64,000 bases of DNA from Acetobacteraceae bacterium (GCA_003164135.1 PLSD01000032.1:31703-95702), one strand, 5' to 3'. Numbered from the stretch's first letter, positions 1 through 11,851 are shown. Notes: a model not told the origin generated them from the letters alone. Made by a program: numbers and translations.

Positions 1-845
1 GTGAATTCCCAGAGCTGCAAGGCATCATGGGCGGTTATTACGCCGAACAAACTTTCAAAGGCCCGGCTGGCCCGGTTGTTGGGCAAGCGATAAAAACCCA
101 CTACCAACCCAAAGGCCCGTCGGACGCCGTGCCCACCGGCACCGTCGCCATAGCTGTTGCCCTGGCCGACAAGCTCGATACGCTGACCAAATTCCTCGAA
201 ATCAACGAAAAACCCACCGGCTCGGGCGACCCCTACGCCCTGCGCCGTTGCGCGCTCGGCGTCATTCGCATCATTCTAGAAAACGGGTTGCGGCTACACC
301 TTAAACCACTCCTGAACTACGACGAAGCCCTGTTCGACTTCATCATCGAACGCCTGCGCGTAAAACTGCGCGGCGAGGGCAAGCGCTTCGACGTACTGGA
401 TGCCGTTCTGGCGGCGGGTGCCGACGATGACCTCGTCCGCCTGATGAAGCGCGTCGAAGCCCTTGGCGACATGCTAGGCACCGAGGACGGCAAGAACCTG
501 CACGCCGCCTACAAACGCGCCGCCAACATCCTCAAAATCGAAGACGCCAAGGACGGACCGCATGTAGGGATGCCGGAGGGACGGCTTTTACGCGAATACG
601 AGGAGCATGCCCTGAGCGACAAGCTCCGTCCGGTGGAGAAGTGCGTTGTGGACCTCCTACGCGTGGAGGATTTTGAAACCTCCATGCAGGAAATGGCCTC
701 CCTGCGCCCCGCTATCGACGCGTTCTTCCAACATGTAACCGTCAACGACCCCACGCCCGAAATTCGCCAGAATCGTTTGCGATTGCTCGCCCGATTCCGG
801 GACACCGTTAATATCATCGCTGATTTTTCCAAAATAGAAGGCTGA
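1..845 (+). CDS. glyS: Glycyl-tRNA synthetase beta subunit, C-terminal part (5' truncated by window edge)
   Basis: This is the 3' end of the gene for the beta subunit of the alpha2-beta2 glycyl-tRNA synthetase, which charges tRNA-Gly. The reading frame is already open at base 3 and reads EFPELQGIMGGYYA, a hallmark of GlyS, so the first in-frame ATG at 27 is not the true start. About 280 of the usual roughly 690 residues are present: the end of the HD-like catalytic core and the C-terminal alpha-helical anticodon-binding (DALR-like) domain. The stop lies 11 bp before ppdK, so the two are probably co-transcribed. glyQ should lie to the left of the window. Identity is secure; only the partial status is a limit. 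Confidence 0.95.
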   Translation, partial: EFPELQGIMGGYYAEQTFKGPAGPVVGQAIKTHYQPKGPSDAVPTGTVAIAVALADKLDTLTKFLEINEKPTGSGDPYALRRCALGVIRIILENGLRLHLKPLLNYDEALFDFIIERLRVKLRGEGKRFDVLDAVLAAGADDDLVRLMKRVEALGDMLGTEDGKNLHAAYKRAANILKIEDAKDGPHVGMPEGRLLREYEEHALSDKLRPVEKCVVDLLRVEDFETSMQEMASLRPAIDAFFQHVTVNDPTPEIRQNRLRLLARFRDTVNIIADFSKIEG

Positions 846-856
846 GGAGCTCTCTC

Positions 857-3525
<2,669 letters not shown>

Positions 3526-3529
<4 letters not shown>

Positions 3530-4008
3530 TTCCCGCACCCTTCACCGGCTACCGGGGCGAAATCCGCCCCGAGTGGCTGAGTGACGGCATCCCGCACCTC
3601 AACCTCGCCTACTACGTGTTGCTGTTCGACCACGCCTCGAATGCGGTGTTCGACGCCATGGGCATCGACCGCGCCTACATGCACGCCACCGGACGCTCCT
3701 ATTTCGTCGCCGAAACGCACGTCGTCTACGAGCAGGAAATGCGGCTCGGGCAAACAGCGGTTGTGGTAACCACCCTGCTGGACGCGGACGAAAAACGCGT
3801 CAACCTCGCGCATGAAATGTTCCGCGAAGGCGAAACCCGGCGGGTATGCCTGCAAGAAATCATGTTCGTGAGCGTAAACCTGCAAACCAGCCGCGCCGCC
3901 CCCTGGGAAGCCGGCGCCATGGACCGCATCAACGCGGCACTGGCAGTTCACAAAACATTACCCCGCCCGGCCAAGCTCGGCCGCAGTATCGCGATTAAGC
4001 GAACTTAA
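3526..4008 (+). CDS. Acyl-CoA thioesterase-like hot-dog protein
   Basis: A 160-residue single-domain protein of the 4-hydroxybenzoyl-CoA thioesterase (4HBT/hot-dog) superfamily, which hydrolyses acyl-CoA thioesters. The stretch HLNLAYYVLLFDHASNAVFD resembles the family active-site region, with an aromatic pair followed by an Asp in the long helix, and the beta-rich remainder (YFVAETHVVYEQEMR) fits the fold. The start overlaps the ppdK stop as ATGA, implying translational coupling. Its 3' end overlaps the convergent membrane gene by 14 bp. The substrate cannot be told; carnitine-pathway or generic fatty acyl-CoA thioesterases look similar. Confidence 0.7.
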
Positions 4009-4573
4009 GAATCAAAAACCCGCCAATAATCCCCACAGCGACCATCCCCGTCACCAGCCCCAGCCGCTTCTCAATAAAATCCCGCGCCGGCTCCCCAAAC
4101 TTCCGCAGCAGCACAGCCTCCAGAAAAAACCGCGCGCCGCGCGTCACCACGCTGGCAAACATGAACATTGGAAAGTTGAACGCCGCGGCTCCCGCCGCAA
4201 TCGTCACGATTTTGTAAGGAATCGGCGTCAGCCCCTTAATCAAAATAACCCACACGCCATACTGCGCGAACTTGGCCTGAAACGCCGCGAACGCCGCCTC
4301 GTAATGGTAAAAATGGATAATCGGCTGAGCCAGCTTCGCCAGCAGCAAAAACCCGATCGCATAGCCCAGCGCCCCGCCCATCACGCTGCCCAGCGTGGTA
4401 ATTGCCGCCAGCCAGAACGCCTTGCGCGGCTGCGCCAGCGCCATCGGGATCATCAGCGCATCCGGCGGAATGGGAAAAAAGCTGGCCTCCGCGAAGGCGA
4501 TGCCGAACAGCCACAGCGGCGCGGTGCGGCGGGCGGAGAGGGCAATGACATGGTCGTAAGTTTTGCGGAGCAT
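3995..4573 (-). CDS. YqaA/DedA-like inner-membrane protein
   Basis: A 192-residue polytopic membrane protein of the SNARE-associated (DedA/YqaA/VTT) superfamily. It shows the N-terminal pattern LFGIAFAEASFFPIPPDALM, a Gly-rich helix (GSVMGGALGYAIGF) and the conserved KGLTPIPYKIVTIAAG re-entrant segment typical of YqaA proteins. These are linked to membrane lipid scrambling or undecaprenyl-phosphate recycling and to proton-motive-force maintenance in the wider family; the exact role of this subgroup is unknown. An upstream in-frame ATG at 4615 would add 14 unlikely residues; the ATG at 4573 (MLRKTYDHV) gives the family-like N terminus. It converges on the thioesterase gene and lies just upstream of the histidine kinase operon on the same strand. 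Confidence 0.8.
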   Translation of the reverse strand: MLRKTYDHVIALSARRTAPLWLFGIAFAEASFFPIPPDALMIPMALAQPRKAFWLAAITTLGSVMGGALGYAIGFLLLAKLAQPIIHFYHYEAAFAAFQAKFAQYGVWVILIKGLTPIPYKIVTIAAGAAAFNFPMFMFASVVTRGARFFLEAVLLRKFGEPARDFIEKRLGLVTGMVAVGIIGGFLILKFA

Positions 4574-4624
4574 AGCCCTGCTCTGCCACAAGGGGCAAAA
4601 CCGGGCAAATGGCATATTGGTGAC

Positions 4625-6103
4625 CTACACCGGCAGCGTCACGCTCACGCGCAGGCCTTTGCCCCCAAGGTTCTTCAGCGCAATGTCCCCGCCATGCGCG
4701 TGGAAAATATTGCGCGCGATGGAAAGCCCCAACCCGGAGCCGCCCGTCTCCCGGTTACGGCTGGTTTCCAGCCGGCGGAACGGCTCGAACACCGCCTCCA
4801 TATCCTCGGGCGCAATGCCGGGTCCGTTGTCTTCGATGTCGATCTGCACAAAGTCTTTCGGCAACAGCCGCAGGGTTATGCGCGCGGCGTCACCATATTT
4901 CAGTGCATTGCCAACCAGGTTGGTAAACGCGCGTTTTAGCCCGAGCGGCCGCGCGCTTATGGTCAGGTGTTCCGGCCCGCTAAAGCTCAACGCCTCGGCA
5001 TGTTCAGGGGCGCCATCGGCGGCCTCGTCCAGAATGGTACGCAGCAACGACGCAAGGTCAATGCGCGTCACCTTCTCGCTGGTGGTAATATCCCGCCCAA
5101 ACGCCAGTGTCGCCGCGACCATGGACTCCATCTCGTCCAGATCGGCCAGCATTTTCTGCCGCTGTTCGTCATCCTCCATAAATTCCGCGCGCAGTTTCAG
5201 CCGCGTAATCGGTGTGCGCAAATCATGCCCGATGGCAGTCAGTAAAAACGTGCGGTCCTCGACAAATCGCCGGATGCGCGCCGCCATGGTGTTGAAGGCA
5301 ATCGCCGCGGTGACAATCTCCGACGCCCCGGATTCGGGCAGGGCAGGGGCGTTCACCACGTCCCTCCCTAAGCGTTCGGCCGCCTCGGCCAGCGTGCGCA
5401 CCGGCACCAGCAATTTACGCACGGCCCAAAAGATCATCACCGCGCCCAGCAGCGTCATCACGATGAAGGCGCTGGCAAACCCCGGCGAGCGCCAGGGTTT
5501 GGGCGGGGCGAGGGGGGAGGTGATGGTGAGCCAGCCGTTGGGGGGCGGTTGCCAGTTAGGACGCGGCATCATCGGCTGGCCACCAGTGGGCGGCGGTGGC
5601 GGCTGCAACTGTCCGCCCGGCGATTGTAACTTGCCGCCCGGCGGCGGCGGGGGCGGCGGCCCGGCATTGGGGGCGCCCGCCATGCCAAAGCTGATAATAA
5701 CGCGCGTCGGCACGCCGCTGCCGCGCACCAGCAGCCCGTGCGGGTGCAGGCCCATGGGGATACCATAGGCGTAAATGCTGGCACGGATAATCTCGCGGGC
5801 AGGCAGCGGCAGGTCGTAAGTCATGTCCCCCGCCGGCGGGGTGGCGCTCAGGGTCAGCGTGTCACCCTTGGGCAACGCCTCCTTGGCCACCAGCGCGGCA
5901 CGGTCAGCCGGGGCCGCCAGCGCAATGTGGCGGTAGATTATCACCGCCCGCGTCGCAAAAACCTGCTCCTCCTGAATGCGCTCCAGTTTGATCTGATTAA
6001 GCGTGTGGATCAGCAGGCCGAGTAGCTGTATGCACGCAAACCCGGCCAGAAGGATTAAAATCGTCCGGCCGGCCAGGCTTTTCGGCCAGGCGGAAAACTT
6101 CAA
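4625..6103 (-). CDS. EnvZ-type sensor histidine kinase with proline-rich sensor domain
   Basis: A 492-residue membrane sensor kinase. Visible parts are TM1 (about residues 13-33), a periplasmic domain of about 175 residues that includes a striking Pro-rich segment (about 149-188, with a run of nine prolines), TM2 (about 209-229), a HAMP region, HisKA with phospho-acceptor His293 in IGHDLRTPITRL, and an ATPase domain with N box NALKYG (Asn399), G1 DNGPGI and G2 GGSGLGL. It starts with TTG overlapping the upstream response regulator stop as TTGA, so the pair is one translationally coupled operon. EnvZ/RstB-like kinases of this class sense osmotic or envelope stress; the signal here is not deducible. 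Confidence 0.9.
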   Translation of the reverse strand: MKFSAWPKSLAGRTILILLAGFACIQLLGLLIHTLNQIKLERIQEEQVFATRAVIIYRHIALAAPADRAALVAKEALPKGDTLTLSATPPAGDMTYDLPLPAREIIRASIYAYGIPMGLHPHGLLVRGSGVPTRVIISFGMAGAPNAGPPPPPPPGGKLQSPGGQLQPPPPPTGGQPMMPRPNWQPPPNGWLTITSPLAPPKPWRSPGFASAFIVMTLLGAVMIFWAVRKLLVPVRTLAEAAERLGRDVVNAPALPESGASEIVTAAIAFNTMAARIRRFVEDRTFLLTAIGHDLRTPITRLKLRAEFMEDDEQRQKMLADLDEMESMVAATLAFGRDITTSEKVTRIDLASLLRTILDEAADGAPEHAEALSFSGPEHLTISARPLGLKRAFTNLVGNALKYGDAARITLRLLPKDFVQIDIEDNGPGIAPEDMEAVFEPFRRLETSRNRETGGSGLGLSIARNIFHAHGGDIALKNLGGKGLRVSVTLPV

Positions 6104-6819
6104 CGCCGCTCCACGGGGGTGGAGAGCACATAGCCGCCGCCGCGCACGGTTTTAATAATCTGCGCATGCCGCCCGTCATCCTCCAGCTTGCGCCGCAGGC
6201 GGGAAACGGCAACGTCGATCGCACGGTCGAACGGCCCGGCCTGCCGCCCGCGCAGCAGGTCCAGCAGCATGTCGCGCGTCAGCACGCGGTTGGGGCGGTC
6301 CAGCAGGGCCACCAGCAAATCATACTCACCGCCGGTAATCGCCACCTCCACGCCAGCGGGGTCGAGCAGCCGGCGGCGCGTGGTCTCCAGCACCCAGCCG
6401 GAAAAATGGTAGCTCTGGGCAGCGCCTTCCGGCACGCGGTCTTCGGAATCGCCGGTACGGCGGAGCACGGCGCGGATGCGCGCCAGCAACTCGCGCGGGT
6501 TAAACGGCTTGGTCACATAATCATCCGCCCCCAGCTCCAGGCCGACAATCCGGTCGGTCTCCTCGGCCATGGCGGTGAGCATGATAATCGGCACCTTGCC
6601 CTCGGTGCGCATCCAGCGGGCCAGGTCCAACCCGCTCTCGCCGGGCAGCATCAAATCCAGCACCACCAGTTGGAAATGCCCGTTGGCAAAGGCCCGCCGC
6701 GCCTCCTTGCCGTCGCGCGCCGTGGTCACCCGCAGGCGCTGGCGTTCCAGGAATTTGGCGATAAGCTCGCGTATCTCGCGGTCGTCGTCGACAATAAGGA
6801 TATGGGGCAGCGTTTCCAT
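6100..6819 (-). CDS. OmpR-family response regulator
   Basis: A 239-residue two-domain regulator. The receiver domain carries the acidic pair DDD at 11-13, phospho-acceptor Asp55 (VVLDLMLPG), Thr82 and Lys104 (YVTKPF). The C-terminal winged helix is of OmpR/PhoB type (DRAIDVAVSRLRRKLEDD). It is the first gene of the operon with the adjacent kinase and overlaps its TTG start by 4 bp, so it is the cognate regulator. Closest in style to OmpR/RstA-like regulators of alphaproteobacteria; target genes cannot be deduced from the sequence. The ATG is supported by the canonical receiver N terminus PHILIVDDD. Confidence 0.93.
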   Translation of the reverse strand: METLPHILIVDDDREIRELIAKFLERQRLRVTTARDGKEARRAFANGHFQLVVLDLMLPGESGLDLARWMRTEGKVPIIMLTAMAEETDRIVGLELGADDYVTKPFNPRELLARIRAVLRRTGDSEDRVPEGAAQSYHFSGWVLETTRRRLLDPAGVEVAITGGEYDLLVALLDRPNRVLTRDMLLDLLRGRQAGPFDRAIDVAVSRLRRKLEDDGRHAQIIKTVRGGGYVLSTPVERR

Positions 6820-6959
6820 ATCTGTTACAATAGACGGTTTCCGCTGGATTGGGCAGGGGATGTTGCAATATGTGACAATTCACCCAGGGGGCAAAAAAAT
6901 CCTTGCGTTGGGGGGGCGTTCGCCCTATTTCCAGCCTCACGCAGCAACGCACGTGCCTC

Positions 6960-7111
6960 TGCCGGTCTCTTCATAAGAATCGGTTACGCAACGACGTCAA
7001 GCGTTCTGGCAGCACTACCGGGGCAACCCGAAAGTGGCTGGTTCGTTGGACCGTTTCGCAACCACGCCCGCCGCCTTTACCAGGCGGGCCTTCATATGAA
7101 AGGTGACTGCG
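6960..7111 (+). ncRNA. Structured mRNA leader upstream of the decarboxylase gene (speF-leader candidate)
   Basis: The 283-bp gap before the decarboxylase gene contains clear RNA structure. A hairpin at 7013-7036 pairs CACT with AGTG outside CGGG-GCAA-CCCG, that is a perfect GNRA tetraloop stem. It is followed by GGTT...AACC pairing potential around 7039-7063, and by a 7-bp GC stem (GCCCGCC/GGCGGGC) at 7066-7089, ten bases before the AAAGG ribosome site. The speF leader (Rfam family known from upstream of alphaproteobacterial ornithine decarboxylase genes) occurs in exactly this context. Assignment rests on position and foldability, not on a covariance search. Confidence 0.5.
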
Positions 7112-8236
7112 GTGAACCCCAAAATCGCATCATTTCTTGAATCTTCCGCCCTGGCCACGCCATGCCTGGTGCTGGACCTCGATACAGTGGCGCAGAACTA
7201 CGAATCCCTGCGCGCAGCCTTGCCCGCGGCCAAAATCTACTACGCCGTAAAAGCCAACCCCGCACCGCAAATCTTGCGCCTGCTGGTGGGAAAAGGCTCG
7301 TGCTTCGACGCCGCCAGCCTGCCCGAAATCGAGGCCTGCCTGTCCGCCGGTGCCCGCGCGGAGTCCATCAGCTACGGCAACACGGTCAAAAAACCCTCCG
7401 CCATCGCTGCCGCCCATGCGCACGGCGTGCCGCTGTTCGCCTTCGATTCCATCGAGGAGCTGGAGAAAATCGCCCGCCACGCCCCCGGCGCGAAGGTGTA
7501 TTGCCGCATCGCCGTCAACAACGTCGGCGCCGACTGGCCGCTGTCCAAAAAATTCGGCACCAGCATCGCCCGCGCGAAGGAGCTGATGCTCACCGCCCCC
7601 CGCCTCGGCCTGCAACCGCACGGCCTGTCCTTCCACGTCGGCAGCCAGCAAACCGCCACCCCGGCGTACGAGATGGCCATCGCCGAAGTCGCCCTGCTGT
7701 TCACCGACCTCAAAAACCACGGCCTGGAGCTTAAAATGCTCAACCTCGGCGGCGGCTTCCCGATCCGCTACCGCGATGACGTGCCCGAGACCAACACCTT
7801 CGGCACCGCCATCATGAACGCCATGACCGAGCATTTCGGCAACGACCTGCCGGACATGTTCATCGAACCCGGCCGCGCCATGGTCGGCAATGCCGGCGTC
7901 GTGGTCTCCGAGGTCGTGCTGGTCTGCCAGCGCATGGCCGAGGACGAGCGCCGCTGGGTCTACCTCGACATCGGCCGCTACGGCGGCCTGGCCGAGACCG
8001 AGGGCGAGGCCATCCGCTACCGCATCACCGCGGGCTCGGGCATTACCGGCCCCGTGGTGCTGGCTGGCCCCAGTTGCGACGGCGTGGACGTGATGTACGA
8101 AAAAACCCCCTACCGCCTGCCGCTTTCCCTAAACGCGGGCGACCACGTGCTCATCCACGACACCGGCGCCTACGTCACCAGCTACGCCAGCCAGAATTTC
8201 AACGGTTTCACCCCACTGGCCGAGCACTACATCTAA
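7103..8236 (+). CDS. Ornithine/lysine-type PLP decarboxylase (fold type III)
   Basis: A 377-residue (374 if the second GTG at 7112 is used) alanine-racemase-fold decarboxylase. It has the PLP lysine in YYAVKANPAP, the substrate-side motif HVGSQQ, the glycine loop LGGGFP, the EPGRAMVG phosphate-binding motif, and the C-terminal GPSCDGVD motif whose Cys-Asp pair serves the dimer-shared active site in ornithine decarboxylases. Known relatives make putrescine from ornithine, or cadaverine from lysine, the first step of polyamine synthesis. AAAGG at 7099-7103 is spaced better for GTG 7112 (MNPKIASF) than for GTG 7103. A structured leader precedes it and a 10-bp-stem terminator follows. Ornithine versus lysine preference is not decidable here. 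Confidence 0.88.
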   Translation: MTAVNPKIASFLESSALATPCLVLDLDTVAQNYESLRAALPAAKIYYAVKANPAPQILRLLVGKGSCFDAASLPEIEACLSAGARAESISYGNTVKKPSAIAAAHAHGVPLFAFDSIEELEKIARHAPGAKVYCRIAVNNVGADWPLSKKFGTSIARAKELMLTAPRLGLQPHGLSFHVGSQQTATPAYEMAIAEVALLFTDLKNHGLELKMLNLGGGFPIRYRDDVPETNTFGTAIMNAMTEHFGNDLPDMFIEPGRAMVGNAGVVVSEVVLVCQRMAEDERRWVYLDIGRYGGLAETEGEAIRYRITAGSGITGPVVLAGPSCDGVDVMYEKTPYRLPLSLNAGDHVLIHDTGAYVTSYASQNFNGFTPLAEHYI

Positions 8237-8244
8237 CGTCCACC

Positions 8245-8270
8245 GGGATGCCCGCGCAGCCGGGCATCCC
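8245..8270 (+). terminator. Intrinsic terminator-like hairpin after the decarboxylase gene
   Basis: A perfect 10-bp GC-rich stem (GGGATGCCCG with CGGGCATCCC, six-base loop) starts 8 bp after the decarboxylase stop and is followed by the U-containing tail TATTATT. It would separate this gene from the dienelactone hydrolase gene downstream. Confidence 0.7.
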
Positions 8271-8351
8271 TATTATTGCGGAATTATCACATCCTCGCGG
8301 TTTATTTCCCCCCCAAACCGCTCTAAGTCTCGCCTATCAAGGGAGACGCAC

Positions 8352-9053
8352 ATGCACGAGATCAAATTGAAGGCCGCGGACGGTTCAGGCGAATTTTCCG
8401 CATTCGTATACGCCCCGGTGTCGGAAGACACCTGCGGCTCAGTGGTGGTCATCCAGGAAATCTTCGGCGTTAACGACTCACTGCGCGCCACCTGCCAAAG
8501 CCTCGCCGACATGGGCTTCATCGCCATCGCGCCGGATTTGTTCTGGCGCCAGGAACCCGGCGTCAACATTTCCGACAAATCCGAAGCCGAGTGGAAAAAA
8601 GCATTCGCCCTGATGAACGGGTTCGACCAGGACAAGGGCGTTGAGGATCTCAAAGTCACCCTCGCCGCCGCCCGCACCCTCCCCGGCGCCAACGGCATCG
8701 CCGGCACGCTCGGCTTCTGCCTCGGCGGCCGCCTCGCGGTCATGATGGCCACCCGCTCCGACGCCGACGTCAACGTCTCCTACTACGGCGTCGGCATCGA
8801 CAATCTGGTCCCCGAGTTCGACAAAATCGAAGCCCCGCTCATGCTGCACATCGCCGAGCAGGACGAATATTTGACCGAGGAAGCCGTGGAGAAAATCCTC
8901 GACGGCGTCGAGGAAAGCGACTGGATCGACGCCTTCATCTACCCCGGCGTCCAGCACGCCTTCGCCCGCGTCGGCGGCGTGCATTTTGACGCCCGTGCGG
9001 CCACCATCGCCAACGGCCGCACGGCGGAAATCCTCGCCGAGCTGCTGGAGTAA
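8352..9053 (+). CDS. Dienelactone hydrolase family protein
   Basis: A 233-residue alpha/beta hydrolase of the dienelactone hydrolase (DLH) family, cytosolic. The nucleophile elbow is GFCLGG (catalytic Cys), the acid is in the EQDEYL loop, and the His is in VQHAFAR; this Cys-Asp-His order and spacing is characteristic of DLH. Classical members open dienelactones in chlorocatechol degradation; many homologues have unknown substrates and no degradative genes sit next to this one. GGGAGA precedes the ATG. The stop is 2 bp before the next start, so the following gene is likely translationally coupled. Confidence 0.88.
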   Translation: MHEIKLKAADGSGEFSAFVYAPVSEDTCGSVVVIQEIFGVNDSLRATCQSLADMGFIAIAPDLFWRQEPGVNISDKSEAEWKKAFALMNGFDQDKGVEDLKVTLAAARTLPGANGIAGTLGFCLGGRLAVMMATRSDADVNVSYYGVGIDNLVPEFDKIEAPLMLHIAEQDEYLTEEAVEKILDGVEESDWIDAFIYPGVQHAFARVGGVHFDARAATIANGRTAEILAELLE

Positions 9054-9055
9054 TC

Positions 9056-10216
9056 TTGCACCGCCGGAACCTCCTAACTTACGCCGGTGCGAGTCTCCTC
9101 GCACCGGCGTTTGCATTTGCAGCCGACCTCGCCTCCGGCTGCGTCGAAGCCATCCGCGGCCAGCTCGCCGCCCTGCCGGACGGCCCGGTGCTGCTCAACA
9201 GCTACCTCGTCAACACCGGCCCGGATGCAACAAACTTTGACATGACCCAGGCCAACGCCGCCTACGTCTATGACAACGCCCTGGCCGGGCTACTGCTACT
9301 CGCCGCCGGCCACCGCGACGAGGCGCAACGCCTCGCCGATGCCCTCGCCCTCGCCCAATCCCACGACCGTTATTATTCTGACGCCCGCCTGCGCAACGCC
9401 TACCAGGCCGGCGCCATGGCCCCCCCCGCCAAACTCCCCGGCTGGTGGGACACCACCGCAAACCATTGGGTCGAAGACCCCTACCAGGCTGGCTCCCAAA
9501 CCGGCCCCATCGCCTGGGCCATGCTGCTCTGGTCCGCCCTGGGCATGAAATCCCCCGCCGACGACGCGGCCGACTTCCTCGACGACCGCCTGCGCGCCCC
9601 CACCGGCTATTACGGCGGCTTTTACGGTTTTGAGCCCCACCCCCTCAAACTGCTCTGGCAAAGCACCGAGCAAAACACTGACCTTGCCGTAGCCTTCACC
9701 AAACTAACCCGCACCGAGGACGCCGCCCACGCCAAAGCATTCGTTGCCGCCATGCTGGACCAAAACGCCAGCCCCATCTTCGCCACCGGCACCACGCCGG
9801 ACGGCGCCACCAACCACCTCGCCGCCGCGGACGCCGGCATCTGGCCCTATCTCGCCGGGCTTGCCACGCCCGCCGCCGCGCTGGCCGCCATCACCGCCCT
9901 GCAACGCGGCCCCGGCATCGGCTTCTCCGGCGCCAGCCAGAGCATCTGGCTGGAAGGCACCGCCTTCGCCGCCCTGGCGCTACAACAAATGCAAAACCCC
10001 CTGGCCGCAACCTTCACCGCCACCCTGGCGCAAAACATCTCGCCGGAAGGCTACGTCTACGCCACCATCGCCCCGCAACTCTCCACCGGCCTCACCACCG
10101 GCCCCTCCCTGCAAAAAAACCTCCCCGAACAACCTTTCAATTATTTCCGCCGCCCCGCGCTAAGCGCCACCGCCTGGACCGGCCTGGCAGCACTTGGCGT
10201 CAACCCCCTGGCCTGA
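9056..10216 (+). CDS. Exported protein of unknown function, possible helical-toroid glycosidase-like fold
   Basis: A 386-residue protein beginning at a TTG two bases after the hydrolase stop. The N terminus MHRRNLLTYAGASLLAPAFA has a twin-Arg, a hydrophobic core and an AFA-AD cleavage site, so it is exported by Tat or Sec. The mature part is rich in Trp, Tyr and Ala with repeated helix-like blocks (NAAYVYDNALAGLLLLAAG, YYSDARLRNAYQAGAM, GPIAWAMLLWSALG, SIWLEGTAFAALALQQM), a pattern seen in (alpha/alpha)6-barrel glycosidases and lyases. I do not recognise a named family, so the fold suggestion is only inference. It probably forms an operon with the DLH gene. Confidence 0.65.
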   Translation: MHRRNLLTYAGASLLAPAFAFAADLASGCVEAIRGQLAALPDGPVLLNSYLVNTGPDATNFDMTQANAAYVYDNALAGLLLLAAGHRDEAQRLADALALAQSHDRYYSDARLRNAYQAGAMAPPAKLPGWWDTTANHWVEDPYQAGSQTGPIAWAMLLWSALGMKSPADDAADFLDDRLRAPTGYYGGFYGFEPHPLKLLWQSTEQNTDLAVAFTKLTRTEDAAHAKAFVAAMLDQNASPIFATGTTPDGATNHLAAADAGIWPYLAGLATPAAALAAITALQRGPGIGFSGASQSIWLEGTAFAALALQQMQNPLAATFTATLAQNISPEGYVYATIAPQLSTGLTTGPSLQKNLPEQPFNYFRRPALSATAWTGLAALGVNPLA

Positions 10217-10380
10217 AACCACGGCCATTATCGCCGCACCTGTTAACGCAACGTCAACCATTCCCGCCTACACCACGAGTCCGGGACAAAAACTGCCAGG
10301 CACCACAACGCAAAATGCGATTTTTTGGGTAACTGTCATCGCACAAACTAACTACCATCGTACAAGCAGGGTCATGCAAA

Positions 10381-11604
10381 ATGTCGGAGCATCAATTTTT
10401 TCTCGGGCGGCAGGCTATCGTCGGCCGCCGGGATGAACTGATAGCCTACGAGTTACTGTTCCGTAGCAGCCAGGCCAACGCTGCTTTCATTGTGGACGAT
10501 GTCGCCGCCAGCGCCGCCGTCATTCAACACCTGTTCGTCAGCCTTGGCATCGGCGCCGCACTCGGCGGCAAGCGCGGGTTTATCAATGTGTCGGAACACC
10601 TGCTGCTGGACGACAGCATCGAACTCCTGCCGCCGGACCAGGTGGTGCTCGAAATTCTCGAAACCGTGCCCCTCACCCCCAACATCATCGCGCGCTGCAA
10701 GGTATTGAAAGACGCAGGCTACGCCCTCGCCTTCGACGACATCACGCAAATCACGCAAGCCCACGAACCTCTGTTGCCGCTCATTGACGTGGTAAAACTT
10801 GACGTCCTGGCCATGCAACCGGCTCAGATCGAGGCAACCGTGCGCGCACTCAAACCCTACAAACTCAAGCTCCTGGCTGAAAAAATAGATACGCCGGAGC
10901 AATTCAACTTCTGCCTCGGCCTCGATTTTGATCTGTTCCAGGGCTATTTTTTTGCCAAACCCGTCATCCTCTCCGGCTACAGCATGCAGCCCTCCGCCCT
11001 GGTCCTGCTCAACCTGCTCGGCCTGCTCGCCGCCGATGCCGAAATCCAGGAAATCGAAAACGTCCTGAAGCAGGCACCAGATTTAACCATGCACCTGCTG
11101 AAAATGGTCAACTCCGCGGCCTTCAACCTGGCGCGCAAAATCTCCAGCGTACGCAGCGCCATCGCCATGCTCGGCCGCATCCAGCTCACCCGCCTGGTCC
11201 AGATCATGCTGTTCTCGCAACAGAGCAACGGCCGCAGCGCCACCAACCCGCTACTGCAAACCGCCGTCATCCGCGGCCGCATGATGGAAGGCCTCGCCGG
11301 CCTGCTCGGCTGCGCACCGTTACGCAACCGCGCCTTCATGGTCGGCGTTCTCAGCCTGGCCGGCACGCTGTTTCACCAGCCTTTGGCGCAACTCCTGGAA
11401 TCCATCAACCTGGAAGCCTCCATCCGGGAAGCCCTGCTCAACAGCGCAGGCCAGCTCGGCACCATGCTGCAAATGATCGAAGCCAGCGAACGCCCCGGCG
11501 ACGACGAGACCGCCCAACTACTAACCACCCTGGACCTAAAAAACCTCGACGCCTTCAACCGCCTCCACACCGAAGCCCTCACCTGGGCCAGCCAGTTCGT
11601 CTAG
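10381..11604 (+). CDS. EAL-HDOD signalling protein with degenerate EAL domain
   Basis: A 407-residue cytosolic protein of the YuxH/CdgJ type: N-terminal EAL-like domain (residues 1-200) and C-terminal HDOD domain (about 205-400). The EAL signature is replaced by ELLFR (YELLFRSSQ), and the metal-binding Asp pair appears only as DDIT, so c-di-GMP hydrolysis is unlikely and the domain is probably a binding or scaffold unit. HDOD proteins act in regulation of motility, cell cycle or stress. Preceded by 164 bp without a gene, and alone in its transcription unit as far as can be seen. Family call is strong; the cellular role is open. Confidence 0.88.
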   Translation: MSEHQFFLGRQAIVGRRDELIAYELLFRSSQANAAFIVDDVAASAAVIQHLFVSLGIGAALGGKRGFINVSEHLLLDDSIELLPPDQVVLEILETVPLTPNIIARCKVLKDAGYALAFDDITQITQAHEPLLPLIDVVKLDVLAMQPAQIEATVRALKPYKLKLLAEKIDTPEQFNFCLGLDFDLFQGYFFAKPVILSGYSMQPSALVLLNLLGLLAADAEIQEIENVLKQAPDLTMHLLKMVNSAAFNLARKISSVRSAIAMLGRIQLTRLVQIMLFSQQSNGRSATNPLLQTAVIRGRMMEGLAGLLGCAPLRNRAFMVGVLSLAGTLFHQPLAQLLESINLEASIREALLNSAGQLGTMLQMIEASERPGDDETAQLLTTLDLKNLDAFNRLHTEALTWASQFV

Positions 11605-11851
11605 CTCCCATCAGCCGGCGGTGAGCCATTTTGAAATTCTGGCTTGGGTGGAAAGCAGCCGGTCAGGTTTCTGGTAATGCTGATTCGAAATTGGACATTC
11701 GGTCCGACGGCAGTTTTAGCCGGGGTGGACGCCGGTCGAGGTGCATTAATTTCGCCCCGAGTACTCCTTCGGATCAAAAGTGAGACATCAAGAACAGCTA
11801 CCGATCAGGAGCTTGTTATCCGAATGGTATAATGCGAATCTGTTAGTCGAC

